This document shows positions 34,794 to 47,300 of a stretch of DNA of 64,000 nt, one piece after another (within the stretch, counting starts at the first letter, position 1; each line of letters begins with the position of its first letter). The stretch lies in contig NC_053119.1 in NCBI RefSeq assembly GCF_010015445.1, positions 26,354,383 through 26,418,382 on the forward strand, in the 5' to 3' direction. The notes beneath the pieces are model-generated. The model did no database searches and was not told the origin of the DNA. It was given only the letters and a program-made list of their open reading frames with translations. The DNA is from Perca fluviatilis (lineage: Eukaryota > Chordata > Actinopteri > Perciformes > Percidae). The position numbers were made by a program, and so were the translations under genes.

Positions 34794-36330
34794 TGCTGAC
34801 ACTGGTGATTATGTAGTGTTTTGGACATTATGGATACTGCTAGTTCACAGACAGACTTTGAGACACACGTGGAGCTCATCTCTTGCTCACGCAGATAAAT
34901 GTCTCTTAGTCATTTTAGCTCTTAATAAAGAACAACTAATGAAAAGGGAAACATACAGAGGTTGAAGGAGTAAAACAATAAATGAAGCCATAGAAGGATT
35001 GAGACATCCAGTGTAACATGATATTCTCTCTGCCGACTGGTTTCTGAGTGATTCAAATTTTTATGGAAGTAATACCTTTCTCAAAATCATCAATACACAT
35101 GATATGATTTTTACTGACAACCTAATCTAGCATATTATTCTAATCAATAACAATGTTACATGAGCTAAAGAAGGATAGACTTTCATTTTTAAGTGATAAC
35201 ATCTGTGGAGGACCTGCCGAAATTGCGTATTGTTTGGACCTGAATAAAAACGGATGATTGTTTCTCTTCCAGAACAGAGCACAGGTCGACCTCAAAACAC
35301 AACATTTACATTAAAAACCTCAGGTGGGATAAAAGCCAAATCACATTCCTTAAAATGTGGACACAATCAGTTTATATGTTGAGAATATTTGCTGTTACTG
35401 TGGTTTCTAAAATTACCAGAAGGCTTGTATTTCGGATCATCAGCAGTGAAGGAGAGCCAGGTGACCCCCACCATCTCACTGCACACAGGAGCAGAAAGCT
35501 GAGGTAGGTACAAGATGAGGTAGTTTGATGTGATATGTGTCTTTCTATGAAGTGAGCTTTGGAGACACACCATGGTGCATCATCCTGGCTGCAGATCTTA
35601 AGGGCCATCAGGTGTCTCCTTATGTGGCAGCCTTTTGACTTTAAGATCTTTTCTGAAAAAGCGATGCGAGAACTGCGTGGCAGACTCTGCAGAACTCCAC
35701 AGAGGTCATCCTAGTCAGAAAACCCCCCCCGAATATTTTAACATATTTATTTAATCACATTTGAAATGTTTTGCTACCCTGATTCCTTAATGCACTTGAT
35801 TGTCCTTCGTGTTAGATCCAGAAAATGCCGAACGAGACCCAGGGGATTCCTTTTCATGAAGGTATGGTAGAGTTTGAGAGGGATTGTAACTCTTCTTTAG
35901 GGGAAAAGGCACTTTTTTGTAATTTTCTTTTGACATTTTTGACAGAGAAGTGATGGGAAATGAGGGGCTATAGAGGGGGATGACTGGCAAATGACATTGC
36001 AACTACATGGTTGAATTCCTAGAGTGGGATGCACCAGAACAAGCACTTTTAAGCACTCTGAATAAATAAAAAAAATCTTTAAATGTTTAGTGATGTGTGT
36101 TGATTGATAAATGCCTATAATAAACTATCAATAAATGGATTAAACATGTCAGTCATACAATGGATTTCTTAAAAGAGGAGCTACAATTAGACTTCCGGTG
36201 GAGCGAGCACCCGAGATGGCAGCATAGCAGAGCCCGCAGCTAAACTGTTCACGTTCCCCCTCCTAATTAGGTGACTTATCTACTTATAGACGGGAAATAT
36301 CCGTACGACAACCTACTGACATAAATAAGA

Positions 36331-37827
36331 ATGCAGGCAACTCAGAAGACCATCCTACAATATGACTTGAGACGCCTCAACACACGACAGCCTGTTGAAG
36401 ACGAAGCGGCCAACATAGCGGCCCCTCCAACGTTGGGGCTACAGATGGAAACTTCGGGAGAGCTAGCTAACATTAAAACGCTGCTACAGGATATCGCTTC
36501 TGATATGAGTGGTCTAAAGGCGGGCATGGATGCAGTCCAAACTACCGTAGAGAAGTTAGGGACTTGAATGGTGGAGGCCGAGGCACAGATTTCGGCCCTG
36601 GAAGATCAAGATCATAGTAGAGGAGCGGCAATGGAGACGGCGGCTAAAACCATCACACTGCTCCAGGAGAGAATAACTTATCTTGAAGATGCCGGCCGCA
36701 GCAACAACGTTTGCATAACGGGGATAGCGGAAGATGCTGAAGGTCATGATATGCAGGGCTTTGTGAGGAGACCCATCTCTAATGCGCTGGATGTGGAGCT
36801 TACATCGGAGTTTAATATTGAGCGTGCCCACAGAGCCGGCCGGAGAAGCGGCAGAAGCCGACATATTCTTGTGCGCTTCCTGAGGTTCGGAGCTTGCGAG
36901 GCGGTGTTGCCATTGACATATATATAATGGACCAATAGACCCCGTTGCTCTGGACGGAGACCAGTGAAGGCTATTAGAGGCACTTTTCCGGTGATCTCTT
37001 GCTTTACTGCGCAGCCTCCAACTGACAGAGACGGCGTAAATGTGACGTGAGCAACGTGTCTGAAAGTTGTAAGTCTTCTGGTAGCTGTGCCAAGAGAAAT
37101 CTCAATCATTCCCAATCTTACAGAGACGGAGAGCGTAGGTATATGTAAGGAGATAACATAAGCACAGGCTAATTATTGCTAACTAACATGCTAGTTAACA
37201 TTAGTAATTAAACCTAAACAGCTAATGTAAGTCGAAACTGCCTGCGAGCTTCTCCTGTACTATACGGTAATTCCTCTACTGTGCGACAGTAAATTAGCGG
37301 ATTGTAACAATCGTTAGCCTATTTTTACAAAAATGTCTGCTACGTAGCCATAACGTGAGGTACAAGGTAATGGAGCCTTTTATACATTGTCGTGTTTCTT
37401 TAGAACTAAACAACGGACAAATAGAGTCTTTAAACGCTTCAGATGTAAAGTTATTCGCAGTCAAGTGACGTAAAAAAAAAATGGCGGTCAGTGGAATGCT
37501 AACAGTAGGTGATACCTTTGTAGCAACAAAATGGCGCCATCGAAGGATCGAGTTCTGATGCGAAGCTTACCCCCTTGGGTGTTGCGGGCGGCCAGGGAGA
37601 AGGGACGAGTGACCTGGGAAGGCAAGCGGGTGTTTTTCTTCCAGGACCTGTCGCAGGATGTTATCCAGAAACGCAAGAAATTTGATGGCGCAAAAAAGCA
37701 ACTACAGGAGAAGGGGCTGCGTTACACTATGGCGTACCCGGCTGTGCTGAGAGTGGTGGTGGATAATGTTAGACATACTTTCAGCTCGCCGGAGGAGGTT
37801 GGAGAGTTTCTGGCTGCAAAAACGTAA
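36331..37827 (+). pseudogene. L1 ORF1 protein, broken by a stop and a 667-bp insertion
   Basis: Starts MQATQKTILQYDLRRLNTRQ. A coiled-coil-like region spans about residues 48-115 (ETSGELANIKTLLQDIASDM; AKTITLLQERITYLEDAGRS). The single-strand nucleic-acid-binding RRM-like part follows (RSNNVCITGIAEDAEG), then the HILVRFLRF block. A TGA at 36565-36567 interrupts the coiled coil. After FGACEAVL the frame is cut by the insertion at 36911-37577 and resumes as RAAREKGRVTWEGKRVFFFQ, which is the usual C-terminal domain (to 37827). The ORF1 protein would package L1 RNA and act as a nucleic acid chaperone. Confidence 0.85.
36911..37577. mobile_element. 667-bp DNA element inserted in L1 ORF1, 8-bp TSD
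   Basis: Exact direct repeat GGTGTTGC at 36903-36910 and 37578-37585 brackets the insert, and removing it with one repeat restores the ORF1 frame. The insert starts CATTGACATATATATAATGG and ends AAGCTTACCCCCTT plus G. A related but diverged partial copy lies inverted at 62462-62766, sharing GACC.CGTTGCTCTGGACG and the long stretch around AGTCTTCTGGTAGCTGTGCC. No clear inverted termini and no transposase. The 8-bp TSD suggests hAT- or P-like mobilisation. Confidence 0.75.
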
Positions 37828-38648
37828 TTTCCCACTGAAGATATTGTCGATGGTCTCCTGCAAGCTGTGTGTTGGCGTCGGCTTTGTGAAATATTTTTCA
37901 TTAATCTGATTTCAATGTTTCTTATACGTGGAGACGGGGTGTCATGTGACTGGACATTACCGGAGGGTGCCGGGGTGATTCTGCAGTGACCCCTTGAAGG
38001 ACATTAAAGACCTCCTTTTTCTGTTCCCTCAATAGACGGATAATATACAGAGCAAGTTATTAAGAAATAAGAATTCAGGACAATCTGTGCCCAGGTTGAG
38101 CACCTGTGAGTTATTTTTGTTAACATCTTTATGTTTGGTTGACAAATTAGGCTAAGCTACGGATTTATTTACAGGTAAGATAATGCAGTTGTGGTTATTT
38201 TTGCATCGGCTTCATCTTCTTCTCAGCGTGCTAACGTCACATAGACCTGATGGCGGGTCAGAACGAATTACATATCTAATGGGCGGTTACACTACTGAAT
38301 GACCTACCAAGATTCTAGACTGTCTCGTTCTTATCTGCAGATGGTGTGAAGATAGTGTAATATTGGAGGGGGCGTGGGCGGCTGGGAGGGGACTTTGAGT
38401 TTCACGGACGTACTATTTTTCTGTTTGGTTTCGGAGAATAACATGGTATACGATACGGTTCATATCAGGTTTTCGAAAGCACGTACCATTAAACTGTTAG
38501 GGTACGGCTTTGTTTTTCACACAGGGTTATATTTAAATCAGAGTCTGCCTTATTATCGTGTCAATGCGCAAATGTATTATGTGATCACACCAGGTGGCAA
38601 TGGGGGAAATCAATCAAATACATAGATAAACAAAGATAACAGAGTTTT
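37828..38648 (+). other. L1 inter-ORF spacer, about 0.8 kb
   Basis: Sequence between the ORF1 stop and the ORF2 start. No protein domain is recognised. It is longer than the spacer of mammalian L1, and I found no duplicated flanks that would mark it as another insertion. Confidence 0.6.
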
Positions 38649-39461
38649 ATGGCTGAAATGCTTAAAATGCTGTCTTGGAATGTAAAGGGGGCAAACCTTG
38701 CTATTAAGAGGAAAAAACTTATGTTATATCTGAAACACAAGAAAGTGGACATTTGTTTTTTGCAAGAGACTCACTTGAATACAGAGGATTCAACTAAACT
38801 TCAAAGAGACTGGGTCGGTAAAATATTTTATAGTGCGTACTCATCGAAGCAAAGGGGGGTTTGCATTTTAATTCGTAAAAATCTTAATATTACTATCCAC
38901 AACCAACTCTCTGACGGGGAGGGCAGATGGGTGGCTATAGATATGGAACTTCTCGGTGTTAGGTGCTCTCTATTTAATATTTATGCCCCAAATACAGACT
39001 CTCCAGACTTTTTTAGGGACATTTGTAATACAGTGAAACGAATGGGGAACAAGTATGTAATAATTGGGGGGGATTTCAATCAAGTGAGAAACCCCGCACT
39101 GGACAAATCCAATCAATCAAATACAAGGCCCATACAAAAATCCCAATTAGCAATCGAGGTCCTGGAAGAGGAGCTAGGATTGACTGACATTTGGAGGCTT
39201 CTACATCCTCAAGAGAAAGAGTACACTTTTTACTCTAACCCACACAGTACATATTCCAGAATAGATTATTTTCTATTAGCCAAGCAGCTAGTAGGCATGA
39301 CTGTTAACGCATCAATTGGGAATATAGTATTGTCAGATCATGCTCCTGTGGAAGTGGTGCTGAGATTTGGGACTGGGCCTAAAGATCCTATAGGCCGTTG
39401 GCGATTCAATACCTCCTTGCTCCGTAATTTAAAGGAATATTTCACCACTGGAAAGCTGAAT

Positions 39462-41103
39462 ATATCTTTAAATTAGGTCACTTATGTAGTAGAAATGTGA
39501 AGAAAAAAATTGAAATTGGTGCCTTCTAGGCCGAGAAAAGCCAGAAAATGTGTTTTGGTCTTATATGGATGAAAAACACCAAATCCCAGAATGCACCTGC
39601 TTCGTTGCTTTGAGTCCACTCCCAAGCCACGCCTACCGCTTGACAGACCGACAGAGGCATTCAACTCAACTCAAGCGTGTTTTATTGTCATTTCAACCAT
39701 ATACACGAAACAACGTTTCATCGTGAATCAAGTGGTGTTACACATTTAACATATATAAAAACGACATTATATAAAAACGACATACGAAACAGGCTACATT
39801 TAGTACACACACTTTATAGGCTCCGTAAAGTTAAGCTAACGCATACTAGCATTAGCGCTTGGTGGGCTGTAAACACCGAGCATAAACACAGCCGTGAATT
39901 AGTGTGTAATTTAGAATGGTCGGTCTCAGTCACAAACTCCACCAGCAGTTAGCAGTTAAATGGATACAAATCACCACATTTCTGCGCCACTCGGTGTTAA
40001 CACAGCCCACCTCTTTTACCTGGCGACAGAGCATCTCTAGCTCGGAGGGCTAGCAGGCCTGGTAGCTGGACAGTCCGGTACACTATTCAGGCAGGTTTCC
40101 ACAACAACAAAAACACGGCAGTCTCTGAACTGACGTTGGGAGTGTCGTTGAAGTTGGATGTAGTCCAGTTTGTGGTCTAAATGAGCGGACACTTGCAAGC
40201 AGGATCCGTAAAGTTCAGCTAACGCATACTAGCATTTGTGTAGCTAAACACAGAGTATAAACACAGCCGTGAATTAGCGTGGAATGTCGAATGGTCGGCA
40301 TTTAACAGTCACAAGCTCCACCAGCAGTTAGCAGTAGCTAGTTGGATTTTATTTCTACACCAGTCCGTTTAACACAGCCCACCTCCACGGGCCGGCGAGA
40401 GCAGCCTGGTAGCTGGATAGTCCCGGTTCCGGTACACTGTTGTTCAGGCATGTTTCCACAACAACAAAAACACAGCAGTCACTGAACTCACGTTGGGATT
40501 TTCGTTGAAGGAGGATGTAGTCCAGCTTGTTGTTTAATGAGCAGACACTTGCAAGCAGGATGGCTGGGACAGGTGGACAGCTAGCGTTAGCTTTCCACCT
40601 AGCCGATGAGGATGTCCCCTAGCCGGCTAGCGGCATTGAGCGACACCGCTGGTCTCCGTGCAGGCGAAGCTCACGTAGTGTGCCGAGTATTGCGTCTGTA
40701 ATAACGTTTCCTCCATATTCTCCGATCTGTACCGATGTATCCCGGTGGTACACACGTCCGGTAGTTTGAATGCAGATAATTGTTGTAAATGTTTTCTGCT
40801 GAAAACCGAAAGCCTGTTTAGCGAAGATTCAAGATGGCTGACAGTCGTTTTCATTCGGAATACCTCGGCCAGACTCGGCAGTCCAACCCCCTGTGGGCGT
40901 GTTGAAAACATACGGAAGTAGATCCTACTACTGGCTGTAGTCCTTTGCCTCTGGCCCAAAAATCTTCCAATGACGCAAAAATCGTCATTTTACGTCATCG
41001 GAAGATTTTTTCCAGGCCCCAAATGCAGAAATCTCTCGTCTCAGGGGGACATGAGGGAGGGAGGCACGGTCATTCAGAAATACTATCGGGTTTCTACTGA
41101 TAC
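39462..41103. mobile_element. 1.65-kb insertion in L1 ORF2 containing a 373/356-bp tandem duplication
   Basis: The repeat AAAGCTGAAT occurs at 39452-39461 and 41104-41113 and brackets sequence foreign to ORF2, so it is the likely target duplication. The insert is non-coding. Two head-to-tail units share TCCGTAAAGTT.AGCTAACGC and CACTTGCAAGCAGGA: 39832-40204 and 40205-40560. Near its right side is a short perfect stem (AAAAATCTTCC against GGAAGATTTTT at about 40956-41010). Family not recognised. Confidence 0.65.
39832..40560. repeat. Tandem duplication, two units of 373 and 356 bases
   Basis: Both units carry TAAACACAGCCGTGAATTAG, TCCACCAGCAGTTAGCAGT, CCTGGTAGCTGGA and TTTCCACAACAACAAAAACA in the same order and end CACTTGCAAGCAGGA. 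Moderate divergence indicates the duplication is not recent. Confidence 0.85.
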
Positions 41104-44100
41104 AAAGCTGAATGCTAAATTGGTGAAGTATCCCTTTAAGCTCCTGCAATTTGATCAAAAAGGAAATTTTAGAATATTGGCAACTAAATGAAGGCTCTGT
41201 TAGTCCAGGCGTAGAGTGGGATGCATTTAAAGCCTGCTTAAGAGGTTGCTTGATAAAACACTCCTCTTACCTGAAAAAACAGGCAAGTAAGCGCTTACGT
41301 GAATTAGAGGGAGAAATTAAGGCCCTAGAAAAGTCACATGCATCTCAGCTGAGCCCGGGAGTCCTCTCACGTTTAAATAAACTTAAGCTTGAATTGAACT
41401 CTATATTGCAAAAGAAAGCAGAGTTTGCACTGTTCCAGTGCAGACAGAAGTACTACGAGCAAGGGGAAACAGCAGGGAGATTCTTGGCCCAGAGGGTTAA
41501 ACAACAATATAATTGGACACTAATAACCTCTGTGGAGAATGAGGAGGGGGTCTTAGTAACAGACCCTGGAGAGATTAATGAAGCGTTTAGGGCTTTCTAC
41601 CAATCCTTATATACATCCCAGAGCACCGGAGACCGGGACGTGGTGGATGAGTTTTTGTCCCAGGCCTGTCTGCCATCCTTGTCAGAAGAATCACAAAAAG
41701 AAATTGGAGGGGATGTTACTTTAATAGAGGTCCAACAGGCTATAAAGAGTCTAAGTTCTGGTAAGTCCCCAGGGGACGACGGTTTTCCTACAGACTTTTA
41801 TAAGGCATTCTCGGACATGTTAGCCCCAAGATTACTTAAAGTTTTTCGGGAAGCACTCAAAACTGGGAATATGCCAGAGAGTATGCAATCTGCTGTAATA
41901 ACACTTATACATAAAAAAGGTAAGGACCCTCAGCAGTGCGGTAGCTACCGACCAGTCTCTTTGATAAATGTGGATGCTAAAATATTGGCTAAAATTTTGG
42001 CTACAAGGCTAGAGAAATATTTGCCCAGTCTTATTCACCCGGCTTTATCAAAGGCAGGTCTTCAGCTGACAATGTTCGTAGGTTATTACATTTGGTATGG
42101 CAGACAAGGAATAGTGCTGAACCTAAGGTAACTTTTTCTCTCGACGCTGAAAAGGCGTTCGATAGAGTAGAATGGGGGTATCTATTTCAGGTGTTACACA
42201 AGTTTGGATTGGGCACACCATTTATAAATTGGGTCAAACTGCTGTATTCCAATCCTAGGGCCTCAGTACTAACAAACGGGAAGAAATCCATAAGTTTCCC
42301 CCTTTATAGAGGTACTAGGCAGGGTTGTCCCCTGAGTCCACTGATTTTTGCATTGGTGCTAGAGCCGTTAGCTGCTGCCATTAGAAACAATGTGAATATT
42401 AAGGGCATCCAGGCAGGAAAAACTGAACATAAGTTACTATTATACGCAGATGACATATTATTACTGACCATAAACCCAGAAACCGCAGTACCCCATATGT
42501 TATCACTGATAGAATCTTTTTCCCATATATCTGGGTACTAGATAAATTGGGGGAAATCAGAGGCAATGCCTCTATCAGGGGTGTGCCCCCCATCTGTTAG
42601 GAAAGATTGGCAGTTTAGATGGCTACCTTCTGGCCTGGTGTATTTGGGCATTAAGATCACCCCAGGTTTGAAAAACATCATGACAGAAAACCTCCTCCCC
42701 CTCATACAGAAAATTGAGAGCACTTTGCAAAACTGGACTAAACTGGGCTTATCCCTGCTGGGTAAGATAAACATCCTAAAAATGATCACAGTCCCTCAAT
42801 TCAATTATATTACTTATCTACTACCTGTAAGCCTTCCCTCCTCGTTACTAATGAAATTTAATAAGGCAGTACATTTTTTTCTGTGGGCAGGCAAAAGACC
42901 TTCTTTTAACAGAATAAAACTATATGCAGCTAAGGAAGAGGGGGGTCTAGGCTTACCAAGAGTGGATTGGTACCACTACGCTTTCTCCCTTAACCAGCTG
43001 TCCAAGATATATATGATGGAAGGTCAAGCTCCTGCGTGGGTCTCGATGGAAAGAGAACTTACAGATCCATTCCCCATACAGGCTTTTATATCGCAAACAG
43101 GTGGAGAAATCCCATTTAGGAATCCACTGTTGGCATTTGCGAGAGAAACCTGGAGGGTTTCACATCAGGTGACAGGTTTAAGGCCCTCCTTCACAAAAAA
43201 ATCATCAATCTGGCATAACAAACTATTGAAATAGTAGGACAAAAAAAACTCTATTAGGAAGAATGGGTGGAGGAGAAAATTTATTGAAGATGTGTTCAAA
43301 GATGATGTGTTCATGACATTTGAACAGATAATGACCACGTATAACATTCCTAAGAAAGAGTTTTGGAAATATCTTCAGCTGAGAAGCTGTATAATATCTA
43401 TACAAAGAAAATTTCCCCTAACATCTTATACTGTGATACAGGAAAGACTTCAGAGCAGCCAGCTGGTTGGGGGCAGTGCGTCTAGATTTTATGGTCTTAT
43501 GCGACAGGCTCACCCACCGAGACTCAGTGGCCTTAAGAGAGTATGGGAGGAGGATCTGAAGGTTGGGATAGCTGATGAGACATAGGAGGAAGTTGTGGGG
43601 TCCTGGTATAAAACGTCAAGGGAAGTTCAGACTCGATTGGTAACGTATAGGATCATTCATAGGGGCTACTGGACTCCCTGTAAAATGGCGAGATTAAAAT
43701 TATTGGATTCAGATATATGTTGGCGATGCGAAAGACACAGAGGCACATTGATGCATATGTTATATGAATGTCAAATGACGACAAACTTATGGGAGCATAT
43801 TATAACATTCATCAATAAAGTATTACGAGCAGACTTGATACAGAACCCGGCACTTTGTATATTAGGCATAATACCAGCAGGGGTGGACCTGTCAATTCAA
43901 CAGACTCTATGGTGCAGACTGGCCCTTATCACAGGTTGTAGAATTGTACTAAGGCATTGGAAAACTAAACACATCATCCCTTTCAATGAATGGTGTGGAG
44001 AAATGACCAAAATGGCCAGCTACGAACAATTAATTTTTAATATGAGCAACAGACAGGAGGTATTTTGGAAAATATGGGGCCCCTACATGAATGCGATATT

Positions 44101-44289
44101 GCATACTTAATGGGGGAGAATTTGACTGAATGATTTCAATATATGTACTGCTAAGATGTCTGAGAGATGACTGGTATTGTATGAGATTGATAGAATACTC
44201 ATCAGGTGGGCTACTGGTGTGATGATATGTGTAAGGTATGGAGACGAATTAGACCAATATTTACCCTGTGTATGTATATGTTATTTCTT

Positions 44290-44320
<31 letters not shown>

Positions 44321-44440
44321 CTTCTCGCTCATTTGTTATCTTTCTCGTTCTTGCTTAGAGAGAGAGATCACTATTGTACTTGTTTCAGAAAAAAGGCAAT
44401 AAAAATGTGAATGACAAAAAAAAAAAGAGGAGCTACAATT

Positions 44441-45223
44441 TATGTAAGCAGATGTTCGGAGCTCCTGTAAGTGCAGATCAGACCAGTCCTCGCTGGCAGA
44501 GACCGGTCAGATCGCTGTCTCTTAAAACCTAAAGTCAGAAAGTTAAGTGCAGACTCGTCAGTGCTTTTACATTCTTCCCTTTTGGAACTTTTTTCTTTTT
44601 CTTTAGTAGAGCCAAACCTGTCTACACTGTAAATATTCTGCACCAACTCCACTTATTTTATCTGTCTGAGCTACATACACTTCTCCTCTCGCCCTCCTCT
44701 CTTCCATGTTCTCCCCGTACCTCACCCTTCTCTTCATACCCAATAAAAAGCTGCAAGCACAATGCTGCAAGCACAATGTGCCCCTCCGCGCAGCTGGCAG
44801 CCATCTCCCTTTTTGTTAACACAGTGTTCTTCTCTGCCTGTCAGATGATGCTGCGTGGCTGGAGTGTGAAGGAACAGGACGATAGAGGGATGGAGAGGAA
44901 TGCGGCGAAACGAGCGAGCCCCACACATCCTATTCCAGCTGAACTTGGGATGACTGTAGGTAGTTCCAGATTTATAGGGATCTATGTGTGCTGAACGAGA
45001 TGCGTCGTATATTGTAATGCACCACACGTCGTGTAAGTGCAGAGGGGAGGGGGATTCGAACATGTGCGTGTGAGACCCAGAAAGCCCAGGAAGGATGGAG
45101 TGAGAGAGAGCAGATGGAGGTGAGGGAGAAAGTGAAGGGAGTGAAAAAGAGATGACATCACCGAGAAAATGCTGAGCTGGATTCAAGGGCTCCTGGATGA
45201 AAGAGGTCTACTCCCATAGTGCA

Positions 45224-45258
<35 letters not shown>

Positions 45259-46295
45259 TTTTTTCCTCTCTCATGAGATGTACAGTGCAGGTCGTGTTCC
45301 CATCCCTACATGGCTGGTTAATGGAAGGGGGGTTGAATATTTTAAACAGCGCTTCACTCTCCTTCTTTTTCCCTCTATACTCCTCTCTCCCTTTTTTTTC
45401 TTGTTCGGTTGTGCATTAGTCAAGTGCACACATGACCCTGTTTCTGCTACTGCAGTCCACGCTTAGAATCTGCATGACATCATACTGTATTTTTGGGATT
45501 AGTGGGATGAGTGGCGCTATAGTGAGTGTCCTATCTCATTCCCTTTAGTCTCCCTAGGGGGCAGATCTCCTCCTTGCTGGCTGTATCAACTGCCCAGTGG
45601 CAAGGGAGCTATTCACCTACAGATGCTCCACTGCAGCCTGTTAAGGAATTTAGATCAAGTATCTTACAGTAAAACTGCTGATAAAGTGTTGTTGTACTTT
45701 ATCTCATTATTACGTGGTGATTGGGCCTGTCCTATGGCTGTGCTTGACTGTATGCAAGAAAGAAAGGGAAAGCTTCATATTTGTAGTCTGCTTCAAGTTA
45801 TAATAGCGGTTTAAATTGAAGGCTTTGTTGCATACATTCACACAATTCATCGCTAACTGTCTGTTACATTACACAGTCTCATAGCTAAACAATTACTACC
45901 CCTACCAGCCTCTTGTGCAGACACACACACACTCCTACACACTCACACTTGTGTTCACTAAGACAACCGTGGTTGCCTGCTGAGGATTCTGACGGCCTCT
46001 TTTGGACCAGCGCCATACACATTCCTCCTTCCCCAGGTTGCCATTGGTTTATCTGAGCTCAGCCAGTGCACTCTGTCACCCCTTAAGTGTGTGTATATAC
46101 TGTACTCTATGTGCATGTGTGCATCTGTTTCAGTGTAAGTCCATGCATTTTGGATTTGATTTGATATCAAGAATGCCTTACACATGAAAAGACATCAGAA
46201 ACAATCAAGGATAAAAACACAAGAAAGTGCAGGACTTATTTCCATTGTGGTCCTCAATGTACAGTATGTACCCTTGCATAAAAACTTAACATCTT
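44441..46295. other. Intergenic, no gene recognised
   Basis: Only short CT runs (about 45219-45255) and unremarkable sequence. No exon-like conserved peptide was seen on either strand. Confidence 0.5.
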
Positions 46296-46299
46296 CTTC

Positions 46300-46403
<104 letters not shown>

Positions 46404-46724
46404 CACACAGAGACACACATGCACACATGATGCTCGTGTTCATGCCCCATTGTAAACCACTCACACATACTTAAAATGTACCCTGATGTGGGCCCTCTGT
46501 GTGTACACGTGGTTATATACTGTACTCACATCTATACACTTGTTGGCTCAGAGCCAGGAGCAACAACTGAAGGAGAACGCTGTAGAAAACATGTGGACTG
46601 GCTGTTTATTGTTGCTTGGATTACAGAGAATCAGAATGCTTTACTCTTAAACAAGTCTTTTCTAATATTATCTAACAAGGTTTTTTAATCAAAATGGCAA
46701 CAAAAATATGCAATACTTTTATTT

Positions 46725-47300
46725 CACCTCATCTACGTCTGAAGGACTCTACTTAATATCATTTTGAGGTACTTGTACTTTATTTGAGTACAGTGGTGCG
46801 GAAAGTATTTACTAAATAGCAATACCACACTGTAAAAATTCTCAAGTACCAGAAGAAGTCCTGCATTTAAATCGTTACTTGAGTAAAACTACAGAAATTT
46901 TATCAGCAAAATGTACTTTAGATATCAAAAGCATTAGATAATAATACATATAGTAATATTATTAGATAAATATATATTTTATTTTGTTATTATTATTATT
47001 ATTAGTATTGATGCATTAACATCTAAACAGCAATTTACCTTTGTAGAATGTCAAAAAGGTGCAAATTCTGAACACTTAATATCCTGTTGGGTTGAAGAAT
47101 CAATGGCAATGCGTTGTACTTTATAAGATTATCACAGATTTTGTGTGTAAAATCTCTATAGCTGTCAGAAAAATGTAGTGAGGTGCAATATTTGCCACTG
47201 AAAAGTAGTGGAGCTTAAATATAAAGTAGAATAAAATATAATATAAATGCCTCAACATGTAGTTATAGTAGTTATAAGCAGCTCCACCTAAAACGGCTGC
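46725..47300. mobile_element. Degraded fish repeat (TGAGGTACTTGTACTTTA type)
   Basis: TTTTGAGGTACTTGTACTTT followed by ATTTGAGTACAGTGGTGCGG and CAAGTACCAGAAGAAGTCCT, then TTACTTGAGTAAAACTACAG. This resembles a very common teleost non-autonomous element, with blocks apparently rearranged. No TSD found. The following 47300-49250 region shows no supportable gene. Confidence 0.5.

Larger units (their letters stand above)
38649..44110 (+). pseudogene. L1 ORF2: AP endonuclease and reverse transcriptase, broken
   Basis: The N-terminal part (38649-39476) starts MAEMLKMLSWNVKGANLAIK and carries the APE-type endonuclease motifs in order: LSWNVKGA, FLQETHL, IYAPNTD, GGDFNQV, SRIDYFL and LSDHAPV. A 1652-bp insertion follows. 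From 41151 the reverse transcriptase runs through SYRPVSLINVDAKILAKILA, FSLDAEKAFDRVEW, GTRQGCPLSPLIFAL and the catalytic YADD at 42443-42454. A Cys/His-rich C-terminal segment (CWRCERHRGTLMHMLYEC) lies near 43719-43775, and the frame ends at 44110. Defects include a frameshift near 42060-42110, a TAG at 42539, and stops or shifts near 43232 and 43583. The catalytic motifs themselves look intact. Confidence 0.93.
36171..44440 (+). mobile_element. Near full-length L1-type LINE with 18-bp TSD, carrying two nested insertions
   Basis: A non-LTR retrotransposon of the L1 group lies between perfect copies of AAAAGAGGAGCTACAATT (36171-36188 and 44423-44440). It starts AGACTTCCGGTGGAGCGAGC, has an ORF1 with coiled coil and RRM-like region, an ORF2 with endonuclease, reverse transcriptase and Cys-rich C terminus, a T-rich 3' UTR tract near 44290-44320, an AATAAA near 44397 and an A tail. 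Removing the two insertions leaves about 5.9 kb, the normal full length. The perfect TSD says the insertion is not ancient, but stops and frameshifts in both ORFs mean it is dead. Confidence 0.93.

Noticed and set aside
37531..37827. Independent small gene starting MAPSKDRVLMRS
   Set aside because: The first 16 or so codons are the end of the 667-bp insert and one TSD copy. The rest is the L1 ORF1 C-terminal domain.
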